A DNA stretch of 64,000 nt, taken from the NCBI GenBank assembly GCA_963932145.1, contig OZ010616.1, forward strand, positions 56,336,392-56,400,391, read 5' to 3'. This document shows positions 1 to 9,585 of this stretch, in pieces. The stretch's first letter is position 1, and every line of letters begins with the position of its first letter. This stretch comes from Acanthosepion lycidas (taxonomy: Eukaryota; Mollusca; Cephalopoda; Sepiida; Sepiidae). The translations under genes were made by a program, and so were the position numbers. The notes below the pieces were generated by a model. That model searched no databases. It saw only the letters and a program-made list of their open reading frames with translations, and was not told where the DNA came from.

Positions 1-40
1 AAATAAATATTCTTAAAAATACCAGTTGTATTTTGAAATT

Positions 41-75
<35 letters not shown>

Positions 76-640
76 TATTAAAAACAAAAGACAAATCTCA
101 CCAAAAATATCATGGAAAATAAGCAAAAGAACATCAGCCTACAACAATCAATGCAAGAACTGTAAACTCTGCCCAGAGGAAAAAAAATAACTATAATTAC
201 CTTCCCAGATCAAAACAAACATTCAGAAGTCATCTCAAAATGCAGACACAAAACAAATTTTTACTATGTTACTTAAAAATCAAAAAATGAAAACAAGAAT
301 AAATGAAATTAAATAAACCAACAAAAACAAGTAAAATAAATTAACCTAAACAAATAAATAAGTAAATGAACTAAGTAAATAATAAACAAATTAACACACC
401 ACATATAACAAAACCGTTAGAATAATACAATAGACTAGCCACAATGCGTCACTGACCTGTATATGTAAAAGTCGAGCAAAAATGCAATACATTATGGCCT
501 GAAAATTGCATTTAGCATGAAACAGAATGTTGCTTTTGGGTGTTGACTTCAATGTCCACTTTTATGTTTATATAGGCTCTATCCCTGATATTGAGCACTT
601 TAACCTATAAATATAGCATACATTAAATTGTATTTTATCA
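1..640. other. AT-rich sequence, no gene seen
   Basis: A-rich intronic sequence with a (TA)n run at about 44-71. Inferred to be intron 5 of the minus-strand AtuA-like gene. No exon-like frame was found. Confidence 0.6.
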
Positions 641-678
<38 letters not shown>

Positions 679-681
<3 letters not shown>

Positions 682-832
682 TGTAACCCGGATATAAGAG
701 AGATTTTCTCTGGTCCCAAATTAGAGCCATACTTACCTAAACAAAATAGACCAAAACCGGATATAAGATAAACCCGGATATAAGAGACTTCTTCTCCAGT
801 CCCGAAAACTCATTTATATCCGGGTTACACTG
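679..832 (+). mobile_element. 154-bp pogo/Tigger-like MITE, copy 1
   Basis: Starts CAGTGTAACCCGGATATAAG and ends with the reverse complement of CAGTGTAACCCGGATATAAA, flanked by TA on both sides. Further internal CCGGATATAAG motifs make it strongly palindromic. There is no coding capacity. A second 154-bp copy lies inverted at 8821-8974. The TIR start CAGT and the TA target suggest a pogo/Tigger-type parent (inference). It lies 8 bp from the Tc1 element. Confidence 0.75.
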
Positions 833-840
833 TATATATA

Positions 841-2429
841 CAGTAGCGTCCAAAACTAAGGGACAAAATTTTAAAACCTAATATTTGTTAGAAATAACAA
901 CTGTGAAAAGCTGAAATTTTGACAACTGGTAGTCGTTACCATCCATAACATACTAAAATTTGAATCATTTGCAAAGGATAGAAAAAGAATTATAACAATT
1001 ATTTATTTATTTTCAAAATAGGATCGTCCAAAAGTAAGGGACAAAATTGAGAAAAACAATGTAAACAGTATGCTATATTCAAATTTTTTGATTTTCTCTA
1101 AAGAATAAGTCTTACTTAGTCATTTGTAAACGTTGCATCTGCCGGCACCATGGCGAAATGCCAAAAACTTGATTACTCTGTAAGACAAGCTATTGTGAAG
1201 CTACACAAGGAAAAGCACACCATTAGAGAGATTTCAGAGAAAGTGAAACGTTCCAAGAGTGTTGTAGGCAGGGTTGTTAAATCCTACAATGATACTGGCA
1301 AAATAGTTAGTGCTTTTAAAACCGGCAGACCCTGCAAAACTTTGGCAAGAGAAGATCGAATAATGCAGTGTATGTCATTAAAGGACTGTTTTAAGTCTTG
1401 CACTGAAATTAAAAGGGTTATGAATAGTACCTCATGTGTTAATGTGTCAAGACAGACTGTTTCTAGACCACTGCAAGAAATAGGGCTGTTTAATGGAACC
1501 CCAGGGAAGAAACCACTTGTTAGTTCGAAGAATAGGAAGAAGAGATTAGAGTTTGCAAACAGGTATGTAATTTGGACATATGAAAATTGGGCAAAAGTAT
1601 TTTTCCGTGATGAAAGCAAGTTTAATTTATTTGGAAATGATGGAAAAAACAATGTAAAGAGACGTATTGGTGAAAGATTAAGTGCAAAGTGTACTAAGAA
1701 AACTGTCAAGTTTGGGGGCAGAAGCGTCATGGTATTTGGAATGTTTTCTAGCCAAGGTACAATGCCTCTTGTCCGGTTACAAACTCGTGTAAATGCGCAG
1801 ATCTATAAAAACATTGTTCAAGATCATGTTGTGCCAATCATACAGAATTCAGGTTTTGATAGGGCTACCTTTATGCAAGATAATGCCCCATGTCACAAGG
1901 CAAAGGTGGTAATGAGTTACCTTAGCGAGCAAGATTTGAAAATTATGGATTGGCCACCGCAAAGTCCTGACTTAAATCCAATTGAAAATCTTTGGAAGAC
2001 CTTAGGAGTGAAAGTTATGGAAAGAAATCCCACTAACACGGAGGGTTTGTGGGTGAAGCTTCAAGAAGAATGGTCTAAAATTAGTATCGAGGATTGTCAA
2101 GAACTGATTCGTTCTTGTAGTTGAAGATGTGCAGCTTTCATTGAGAGCAAGGGCTCATTTACTAAATATCGATTGTACATGTATTTTTATTGTTTTTTTT
2201 GCTGTTTACATTGTTTTTCTCAATTTTGTCCCTTACTTTTGGATGTTCCAAATTTGAAAATAAATAAATAATTGTTATAATTCTTTTTCTATCCTTTGCA
2301 AATGATTCAAATTTTAGTATGTTATTATGGATGATAACGACTACCAGTTGTCAAAATTTCAGCTTTTCAAAGTTGTTATTTCTAACAAATATTAGGTTTC
2401 AAAATTTTGTCCCTTAGTTTTGGACGCTA

Positions 2430-2432
<3 letters not shown>
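841..2432 (+). mobile_element. Near-complete Tc1-type transposon with long IR/DR ends
   Basis: A 1592-bp element flanked by TA (839-840 and 2433-2434) inside a (TA)n tract. Inverted repeats of about 230 bp (841-1068 and 2202-2432) differ at only a few sites. Each arm carries two copies of a 24-bp direct repeat (cgtccaaaactaagggacaa...) at 847-870, 1025-1048, 2222-2245 and 2403-2426, the IR/DR layout known from Sleeping Beauty-type elements. The arms are nearly identical and the internal gene is almost whole, so insertion is probably recent. Confidence 0.92.
1150..2124 (+). CDS. Tc1-family transposase (DD34E), C-terminus cut by an in-frame TGA
   Basis: A 324-residue frame. An N-terminal paired-like helix-turn-helix pair covers about residues 5-110, with GRP at 59-61 as the GRPR-like linker. 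The catalytic domain has D154 (FFRDESKFNLFG), D244 (FMQDNAPCH) and E279 (PDLNPIENLW); 34 residues separate D244 and E279, the Tc1 signature. The frame stops at TGA 2122-2124, but the same frame continues RCAAFIESKGSFTKY, the usual Tc1 C-terminal tail. The stop therefore looks like a recent point change (possibly CGA to TGA) removing about 15 residues from a 340-residue protein. Catalytic residues remain; whether the protein would still work is unknown. It cuts and pastes DNA at TA targets. Confidence 0.9.
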   Translation: MAKCQKLDYSVRQAIVKLHKEKHTIREISEKVKRSKSVVGRVVKSYNDTGKIVSAFKTGRPCKTLAREDRIMQCMSLKDCFKSCTEIKRVMNSTSCVNVSRQTVSRPLQEIGLFNGTPGKKPLVSSKNRKKRLEFANRYVIWTYENWAKVFFRDESKFNLFGNDGKNNVKRRIGERLSAKCTKKTVKFGGRSVMVFGMFSSQGTMPLVRLQTRVNAQIYKNIVQDHVVPIIQNSGFDRATFMQDNAPCHKAKVVMSYLSEQDLKIMDWPPQSPDLNPIENLWKTLGVKVMERNPTNTEGLWVKLQEEWSKISIEDCQELIRSCS

Positions 2433-2464
<32 letters not shown>

Positions 2465-2465
<1 letters not shown>

Positions 2466-2752
2466 AGCGGGTAGAATGGAGATCAACATGTTTTAGTGGA
2501 CTCAGCAGTTTTCAATCTGCTTGTCTGAATCATCTTTAAGAAGTGAGAGCAAGATCTAAAAGGTCAGTCAATCTAAGATGGATCTCATCTCACAATCCTC
2601 ACACTTGCTCCATATGTGGCCTCCTTTGTAAATCACTAGCAGGTCTTAAATGCCACTTAACATTATCACACAAAATTTCATAACTGAATCAACTAAGCTG
2701 TCAGATCCTCATATGTTGAAACCGATGGGAGAGTCCATTATTATTATATATG
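2465..2752 (+). mobile_element. RTE-type LINE: C-terminal end and 3' tail
   Basis: The frame from about 2465 reads WRSTCFSGLSSFQSACLNHL and then, after an in-frame stop, a C2H2-like finger HTCSICGLLCKSLAGLKCHL, the usual C-terminus of mollusc RTE-like LINEs. The 3' tail CATATGTTGAAACCGATGG followed by GAGAGTCC and a TA/ATT microsatellite recurs near 3100 and 22730. This is a 5'-truncated copy. Confidence 0.72.
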
Positions 2753-2756
2753 GGAG

Positions 2757-3140
2757 TAGTGGATAGCAGCTCAGATTGAGGAATCTGTGAGCTGAGTTCA
2801 AATTCTGGTCAAATCCATTACATTCACTTATGTGCTAATACTTGGGAAAGGTATTAATCCTCCCTCCAGCCATGGATAAATAGCAGGACAGACTGGGTTC
2901 TATAGCCTTGGATAGCAACTGATTTAGGAGAAGGACAACTCTGAATTTAAAACCTGCAGAGGTTCATTTGGGGACCAGGTCTCTCTATTTGGCTCTTTAA
3001 AACGTGTGGTTGGTACTGTACAAAGCCTTCCCCATTATAATCAAATCATATGTGCAGGTGTCTGGCTGTTGGTTCCTAGGAACTGAGCTGCTCAACCCTC
3101 ATATGTTGAATATGATAGGAGAGTCCACAATATATATGTA
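2757..3140 (+). repeat. tRNA-derived SINE with an RTE-like 3' tail
   Basis: The head gagtagtggatagcagctca... with a B-box-like gttcaaattc is a tRNA-type pol III promoter. The body (cattacattcactta, gggaaaggtatt, atagcaggacagactggg) is shared with copies at 13120, 16695, 17455, 34830 and 37815. The end (CATATGTTGAATATGATAGG, then GAGAGTCC) matches the LINE tail that finishes just before this SINE, suggesting mobilisation by that LINE. Confidence 0.75.
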
Positions 3141-3251
3141 TGTGTGTGTAAAATGATTGTGAATTTTGATTAATTCTGATATGAAGTGAATAGATCCTTT
3201 TAAAAGGGTGGAAAAAATAACAGAATACCTATAAAGATATCTATTACTTAC

Positions 3252-3340
3252 CCAAGATAAACATTCATACTATGAACAGTTTTTGGAAATTCCATACCAG
3301 AAGACATGTCTTTGGGAGATAATTGTTTCATTTTCTCAAT
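3252..3340 (-). CDS. AtuA-like exon 5, last exon in the window
   Basis: 89 nt encoding residues 164-192 plus two bases. Acceptor tatttttcag|ATTGAG; donor CTTGG|gtaagt. The frame reads IEKMKQLSPKDMSSG and then EFPKTVHSMNVYLG, where the family has a ...S.NAYLGA.PI block. The split GG codon needs a Gly and then probably Ala/Phe-Pro-Ile in exon 6. No such exon is visible on the minus strand between 1 and 3251, so the gene continues off the left edge. Confidence 0.84.
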
Positions 3341-3469
3341 CTGAAAAATAGTTAATTGAATGTTCATTTCTTACTTAAAAATAGTACATGATATTATCAA
3401 TAATAATCCAGAAAAATGATTGGAAACAAAATGCCTGCATATAGGTAGAAAATGAATTGAGCAAGTATA

Positions 3470-3652
3470 CATAAATAGAAAAGGGTGTAAGACAAGGATG
3501 CATCTTATCAGCAGATTTAACCTTTATAGTGAGGCAATCTTAAAAGAACTAAAAGTTTTACAGGATTTATTATGAGTTGGCACAATCTTAATAACATAAG
3601 ATATGCAGATGATAGGAATGCTTGGATAAGATAGAGAAAGGAAGTAGGAAGA
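3470..3652 (+). mobile_element. LINE reverse-transcriptase fragment
   Basis: Fragments read KGVRQGCILSAD, then a Y..EAIL.ELK-like segment, then a degenerate IRYADD-type block (agatatgcagatgat). Frames are broken. Plus-strand remnant of an endonuclease-RT LINE of the type whose C-termini appear at 35.9 and 49.8 kb. Confidence 0.6.
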
Positions 3653-3839
3653 ATTTAGAGAACACTATTTTCATACTGTTAACTGAACCATTATCTTCTG
3701 ATTTCATGATACAACAGTATCATGAAGTCAAAAGAAAATGTTTGAATCCGTCAACACAGCAATAATAACAATATCTCCACACGTGACAGTAATTGACGTA
3801 ATTTTCAGTTAACAGTATGAAAATAGCGTTCTCTAAATT
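3652..3839. mobile_element. 188-bp inverted-repeat element (MITE-like)
   Basis: 36-bp arms (3652-3687 and 3804-3839) are reverse complements with one mismatch; sequence from the left arm: cactattttcatactgttaa. An inner hairpin (tttcatgatac...gtatcatgaa) lies around 3700-3740. No clear target duplication and no coding sequence. Confidence 0.7.
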
Positions 3840-4008
3840 GTTCCAGTTGCTAAGAACATTTTGTTTTTGCTATTATTAGTTATTTTGTTTTTTGCCTTGA
3901 GAAAGTCAACATTAAACGAAACATGTCGGCAACTATTACAGTTTTCCTATTGTTATTTATATTTATAAATATTGTCTTTTTCTACAGGTTAACTCTGAGA
4001 AATTTTTC

Positions 4009-4074
<66 letters not shown>
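4009..4074. repeat. (TA)n microsatellite
   Basis: About 65 bp of pure TA. Further long TA runs lie at 4180-4214 and 4275-4304. A minus ORF here is only the repeat read through. Confidence 0.95.
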
Positions 4075-4077
<3 letters not shown>

Positions 4078-4175
4078 AGTTATAAGGAACTTGGTAAACT
4101 GAATTGGTAAATCCAAAGTGGATGAAATCCTGAGAGCTAATATGTAATAAAAAACAAACCACTTTGTTTTTCATT

Positions 4176-4215
<40 letters not shown>

Positions 4216-4272
4216 CATGAATCATTCATACAGTAATTTACATGTAATGTAAATTGAACTGCACCACATACT

Positions 4273-4306
<34 letters not shown>

Positions 4307-4309
4307 TAA

Positions 4310-5450
4310 AAACATTAGGATCTAATTGTAAGAACTAATTTTGCTTTAATAAACAATGCAAGAAAATAATTATTTTATTCTGTCAATTTTTAATTAAATT
4401 TGAATGTACCTGTTAGAATCTAACTGTCCAACTTTTTGTTGATATATGAGTGTTGGGATTCCAAACTTTTAACAACAAAAACTTAGTCAGCAGCTGCTGG
4501 TTTTCTCTCTTCTAATGTGTGCATGTTTGTAGATCAAACTAGCATCTGAAATTGTTCTGAGACCCGAGAAGTAGTATGCTTCTATTTTTATATCCATAAA
4601 GGGATTCAAAATCTAATTTCACATAGAGGTGTGAAATTTTTGAATAGAAGGTTTTCATTGATTAGAAAATAATTTCACACTGGCTTGTGAAAATATTTTT
4701 CTCAAATTTACAGGAGTGGTGAAGGAAGTTATTATTGTTACTTTCTAAATGGTCTACAAATAACATGTGGTAGGTCTACAACTATATCTGCAAGTATTTT
4801 TGGCGGTATTTGCCCTAGTAATGATTGTTTAACCAACAAACCTTCTGATAGGGTTTTATTGGTTGAAAAATATATATAGGACTTAACTAGTGATCAAGAC
4901 CTTTTCCAGCATGTTATACTTTTCTAAGTACTGTTTGTTGATGCATAAAATTATACAAAATTATATATTGCTATATCATTCTTTCTATAGAAAATGAATG
5001 TATAGAGCACAATTCTTAAAGTATGATAAAAGTTACCCTGAACATGAAAATTAAGGTGATTTTAACTAAAAAGCTTAAATAAAAAAAGATGTTTTTTATA
5101 AAAATGACAGTAAAATTTAACTAGCTTGTTTTCATATTAATTCTTATTATTAATATTATTAATTTTTTAAAACTTTAATATTTTAGCATTTTGTTTTTGT
5201 TAATTTATTTCCTAACCATTTTAATGGATGTTTTTATTATGCTAAACATTTTAATGGGTGTTTTTATTATGCTACTCAGGACTATAAATGATAATAAAGT
5301 TTAATAAAAACAAACATTTTGATTCGGGACAGTTCCAGAAAAAAATCTGAAGAATTCATTCATTGTCATTTATTCCTGCATGCATGCATACATACATGTA
5401 TACTTGCACAGATAGCTAGCTAGCTAGTTAGATACATGTAGATATTTTGA
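4310..5450. other. Intronic AT-rich sequence, no gene seen
   Basis: No exon or recognisable element apart from a near-duplicate pair ttttaatggatgtttttatt / ttttaatgggtgtttttatt around 5220-5270 and short catacatacatg and gctagctagc runs near 5385-5430. Lies in intron 4 of the AtuA-like gene. Confidence 0.6.
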
Positions 5451-5457
5451 AAATTAC

Positions 5458-5588
5458 CTTAAGCATCAAATCATCTCCTGTTACTACAGCAATTTTGAGG
5501 TCAACATTCTTTTTCATACAGAACTCTCTTAGTAATTTGGCACAAGCATGTGGGTTCACACCTCCAGCATTGCTGACAACCTTGATAC
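5458..5588 (-). CDS. AtuA-like exon 4 (VSNAGG..NPHAC block)
   Basis: 131 nt. The acceptor is gaaaaaaag|GT, with a pyrimidine-rich stretch (cttgttttcc) just before it; the donor is CTTAAG|gtaatt. With the G from exon 3 it reads GIKVVSNAGGVNPHAC, then a helix-like segment, then KIAVVTGDDLMLK (residues 120-163). The Gly-Gly and GDD motifs are the best conserved signatures of the family. A spurious plus-strand ORF overlaps it. Confidence 0.87.
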
Positions 5589-5899
5589 CTTTTTTTCAGG
5601 AAAACAAGATAAATTTTTTGCAACATTAATAACTTCATAAGCAAGTAAACATTCATAATTTGATTTTAAAATCACTTACATAAGCATAAAACAATTGTCT
5701 TTAACATCCTGTAAATAATAACTTTTACCTTAAATCTGTCTCTCACACTATTTTGGATCTATTATTTTGTTTAAATCAGACATAATTTGTAAAGAGCAGT
5801 TCAGATAGAACATAACCCAACTCAGATAAGAAATCAACAAGCCTGATATAGAAATAACTTCATCGCCATCATCCTCATCATTCTTCTGAATGAATGTGG

Positions 5900-6640
5900 T
5901 CATAGGATCATTGAACAGTTTTGAACCTAATTCCCTTCACATACCAATGTTGAAAGCTGGGGAGATAATCATGGAGATGCCAAGTATCTTAAGCAAGTAA
6001 ACCCATCCATCATCAAGTCAAACTAGGTTTAACAAAGTTGCTAGGTCAGCTACTAAGAAAGTCGGTTCACTATGTTGGGCAAGACAATTTTTCTCTCCAG
6101 ACTCCATCTTATATATCTATAAGTCTCACCATTCATACATGCTTAGAATATTGCTGCCATATATGATCTGATGCCCCTGCTATTTACCTTGATCTCCTTG
6201 ATAAAATCCAAAGAAGAATCTGCAATATTATTGGTCCTGATCTGGTGGCTTGGTTTCAGTCACTTTCCCATCACCCTAAGGTTGCCTCTCTATGTTTTTT
6301 CTATAAATACTTTGATGTTAATTGTTTGAATGAGCTTTGCGCTATGGTACCTAGACCTTTTGAATTTTGAGTTCTATGCTAATATTTTTTTCTCTTGTAC
6401 TTCTTGCTTGTGGAACTCCCTTCTGATTCCATGCTTTTCAGCCAACTTTAATCTTCAAAAATTTAAATGCAATATCAATCTAATGTCCACCTGATTACTC
6501 TTTTTGCTCATCATTAATGTTTCTATTCCTAATTCTTCCATATCCTGTAACTCCGTGTATCTTAGTGGCATTACTGCCTTGTTTGAGGTGATTCTGATTA
6601 AAAAAAAAACCCAGTCAGTCCTTTGACTTGAAGGCTCCTC
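5900..6640 (+). mobile_element. Jockey/CR1-group LINE, C-terminal remnant
   Basis: In broken frames the text reads TIYKSH-like, CCHIW-like, DLLDKIQRRICNIIGPDL and FYKYFDVNC, then a W/VELPSD motif and FNLQKFKCNINL, the post-RT region of this LINE group. The 3' UTR has cactgccttgtttgaggtga and an A-run near 6601. Sister copies lie at 25.7, 35.4, 38.3 and 44.8 kb. Confidence 0.65.
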
Positions 6641-7102
6641 ATGGTCATGGATATGTAGCTGTTGATTTAATAGGGGGAATCTTCTGTCTTGTTAACTTCA
6701 GCCTGGTGAATGTGGTGGCAGCTTGTCCAATCCATCTGGTGACCTCAGTGTCTAGGGAGAGGCTGTCTGATATGGTGAAGAGAAAGTATGTGAATTCATG
6801 AATAGTCTACAGGATGTAGTTGCTGCAGATGCTCTTCAGAGTGTGCTGCCAGTAATGAATCATTTGCGAACAGCATATTTTGAATGTGCACCTCAGAGTC
6901 TTTGGATTTTGCTCCCAGCTTTCTGTCTGTTCTTGTGTGTAGGTAGACACCATAGGTTTCAATTGAAGCCCCAAACACATTTCAGCATGACCACAAAGAA
7001 GATGCTGAATAAGGTAGATGCAAGCACACAACCCTGCTTCAAACTGCTGTAGATAATAAAAGCTTCTGAATAAGAGTTACCAAATCATATGAATTGCAAA
7101 TA

Positions 7103-7794
7103 TTAGGTTGTCCCAAAAGTTTGTAAACACTTGCAAAAAATTGAAATTTTACTCACCAAGTAATAACAAAAACAACAAAAATTATTCCTCAAAATAAAGA
7201 CCATCATTTTCCAAGACTTTCTGCCATCGATCTGCAAGCTTTCGGATCTGGTGAAAGTACCATTCAGCCGGCTTCGAATCAAAGAATTCTTAACACGCTT
7301 CCTCGACTTCATCAAATGAGTCAAATCGGCGGCCTTTCAGAAAGTGTTGCATTGAGCGGAAAAGGCCATAATCTGATGGAGCATAGTCAGGACTGTAGGC
7401 TGGATGTGGCAGAACCTCAACGCCGTCCAGCTCTTCAAACTTGTCTTTGGTCTTCCTGACGGTGTGTGGCTTGGCATTGTCCTGCTGCATCAAAGTGCGT
7501 TTTCGGTTGATCAGAGCCGGGTACTTTTGCTTCAACTTTTTGTAGACCCACTCCAGTTGCTGACAGTAAAGTTTGGCACTGATGGCACGACCATTTGGAA
7601 CCAACTCAAAATGCACGATTCCTTCAAAGTTCCACCAAATGCACAACATGATTTTCTTGCCGAATCGATCTTGCTTTGGAACCGACGGTGTCTCTTGCCC
7701 TTTCTGAACCCATCACTTGTCTCGATTGTGCTGGATTGTGTTGCATAAAAATTCAATTTTTCACAAGTGTTTACGAACTTTTGGGACAACCTAA
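7103..7794 (-). mobile_element. Internally deleted mariner transposon (692 bp)
   Basis: Ends TTAGGTTGTCCCAAAAGTT and its reverse complement, about 30 bp of TIR, flanked by TA at 7101-7102 and 7795-7796. A full mariner is about 1.3 kb, so roughly half is gone, including the DNA-binding part and first catalytic Asp. Sits inside the RTE LINE. Confidence 0.9.
7290..7649 (-). pseudogene. Mariner transposase C-terminal fragment
   Basis: 119-residue open stretch on the minus strand. MLCIWWNFEGIVHFELVPNG, then QQDNAKPHT (second catalytic Asp) and YSPDYAPSDYGLF (third). 35 residues separate the two Asp, one more than the usual mariner DD34D, because of LDGVEV in place of the usual L.WEV. Upstream, the frame runs on as WVQKGQETPSVPKQDRFGKK before a TGA. 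Downstream, EEAC is followed by TAA and then, in the same frame, EFFDSKPAEWYFHQIRKLAD, the normal mariner end. It is a dead fragment. Confidence 0.88.
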
Positions 7795-8482
7795 TATTAG
7801 CAATTGTTTCTCTTTCAGAACAGTTTGTATCTTAACTGTTCATAAAAATCATCTTTAATGTCTTGTGAGATTTATAGAGTTGGGTGTAAGTGCTGACAAT
7901 GTTGAGAGTTCCATCAGAGGCATGCGGTTGAAGTGAGTAAATTTGCTCTAATCCATTCTTGCTGAGTTCCGCCATCCTTAACAGCAAGATTTTCATGGCA
8001 AAGCTGACACTGTGCTCTCTCTCATCTTTGCCTTTTCCCTACCAGTGTACTCTCTCTCATAAAGGGTACCGAAATCCCAGCTGTGTCTCTTGAAGTGTTG
8101 TAGTGTACACTTGAAGCTGAAATAGTTTGTTATTAATCCCTGATGTATTGTGGCTATCATTAACCTCACAAAGGTCATCTGATAGACAAGCTGTCATAGA
8201 CCATATGTTATAACATCCAATTATGAATACTGATTTTTTTTCCTTTGAATCTTGTTTTGCTTGGTGCAGTTTTTGCAGATCACAATTCAGGATACTTGTG
8301 TCCCTAAGCGCCAGTCTGATCAGGAAAGTTTTGAGGGGTGTGGAATCACCTCTTAATTGTTGGTGTTCCCAGATCCACTTTGACCCAGGGTGATAGCATC
8401 TGTTAGGGTCCCAGCTATGGGCAAATAGTGAATTTGCAAACAAAAAACAAAACAAAAAGTATAAAAATCCACTTTTATATAT

Positions 8483-8756
8483 TGTTATAGTGGAACACAC
8501 CTATTCTATAGTTAATAGACTCTCCCACCTATAATAAGTAGGAGTAGTAAGAGTAACGAGGGAGTCACTCAGTGGGTCGGGCAGTCAGTCGATGCCAGAC
8601 GACCGTTAGTCGGATACTAAAGTATCAGCGACCGCAACTAGATTTACTCTGCGTCATTACCTATTATATCAAGCTCCTAACGTTTTGTACGTTGAACCTA
8701 TTTTAGGACTGACTTAGTACAAATAGAAGCCTCCACTGTGAAACCACTATATAACA
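8483..8756. mobile_element. Solo LTR (fossil of an LTR retroelement)
   Basis: 274 bp, begins TGTTATAGTGG and ends CCACTATATAACA (TG...CA with short inverted ends), flanked on both sides by a 5-bp duplication TATAT (8478-8482 and 8757-8761). No internal region remains, so it is a recombination relic. The intact duplication suggests moderate age. Family unproven; Ty3-like is a guess. Confidence 0.7.
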
Positions 8757-8820
8757 TATATAAAAAATACCAATAATACTTATTTTTAGTAAAATTACCA
8801 ACAAATACCTATTTATAATA

Positions 8821-8974
8821 CAGTGTAACCCAGATATAAGAGAGTTGTCGGGACTGGAGAAGAAGTCTGTTATATCCGGGTTTGGTCTAATTTGTTTATG
8901 TAAGTATGGCCCTAATTTGGGACCAGAGAAAATCTCTCTTATATCCAGGTTTCTCTCATATCCGAGTTAAACTG
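8821..8974 (-). mobile_element. 154-bp pogo/Tigger-like MITE, copy 2
   Basis: Inverted copy of the element at 679-832, same length, TA on both sides. It shares the core ggaccagagaaaatctctct and the palindromic ends (cagtgtaacccagatataag). Differences between copies are roughly 10 percent by eye. Confidence 0.75.
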
Positions 8975-8979
8975 TATCT

Positions 8980-9585
8980 ATTTCGTTGAAGCCATAAAAA
9001 TATATTCAAAATATTTAGATTTTGGCATTAAATAATCTATAGAGGTTAATATAATGCTAAACATAATCAACCAACCGACCAACCTAAGCTCGATACACCC
9101 AGTAATGCAGATGGACTGTGACAGGATACCACCTTACTGCCTAGGAATGCTTGAGGCATGAGGTAGCTGTCCAATGAGGCACTTATAACCTCTCCCTCCA
9201 TTGAAAGTAACCTCTGGCATTTTGCTTCATGCCAATCAAGCGTTGACTTATAACTGGTAGACTGTTACTTCCTGTATTTTACCATTATGGTGTGGGTGAC
9301 ACTGGGAGTGTCAGGCTTGACAAATTTCATTATTTATTTAGGTTCTTCCTAAATTTTTGAAGACAATGATTCAGATTTATTTTTCTGCTTTTAAATTCTA
9401 TGTTATATTTGTTAATATTGCTTGTGTATTCATCATACATATATTGGCATTAGTGTTTATATCTACACCACTCTTCAAATTCCGTATTTTGGTTTTATTG
9501 TTTGTGAGGACATCACGTCTATGCATAATGGCATTTGTGTGTATATTTAATTTTGCATATTTATATAAAATTGAGTGTAAACATA
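8980..9585. other. No gene seen; moderately GC-richer stretch
   Basis: 9060-9300 is less AT-rich (gatggactgtgacaggatac..., aacctctccctcc) and may be an old unassigned repeat. No frame with recognisable protein. The 77-residue plus ORF at 9357 is hydrophobic and looks accidental. Confidence 0.5.

Larger units (their letters stand above)
6610..8410 (-). mobile_element. RTE-type LINE remnant, split by a mariner insertion
   Basis: Read on the minus strand. The endonuclease part (about 8380-7860) has CYNIWSMTACLSDDLCEVND and ALQET-like TLQETQLG. After the mariner comes the RT part (7100-6796) with a GCVLA-like start, GVYLHTRTDRKL, MLFANDSLLAAHSEEHLQQL (ADD box changed to AND), and then TISDSLSLDTEVTRWIG and TTFTRLK down to about 6640. 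Part of the palm domain is missing. Several in-frame stops and shifts show it is old. Confidence 0.75.

Noticed and set aside
1284-1730. Minus ORF of 148 residues
   Set aside because: Antisense shadow of the Tc1 transposase.
3989-4225. Minus ORF of 78 residues rich in IY
   Set aside because: Mostly (TA)n translated.
5447-5629. Plus ORF of 60 residues
   Set aside because: It is the antisense shadow of the AtuA-like exon 4, whose minus-strand frame has family motifs and splice sites.
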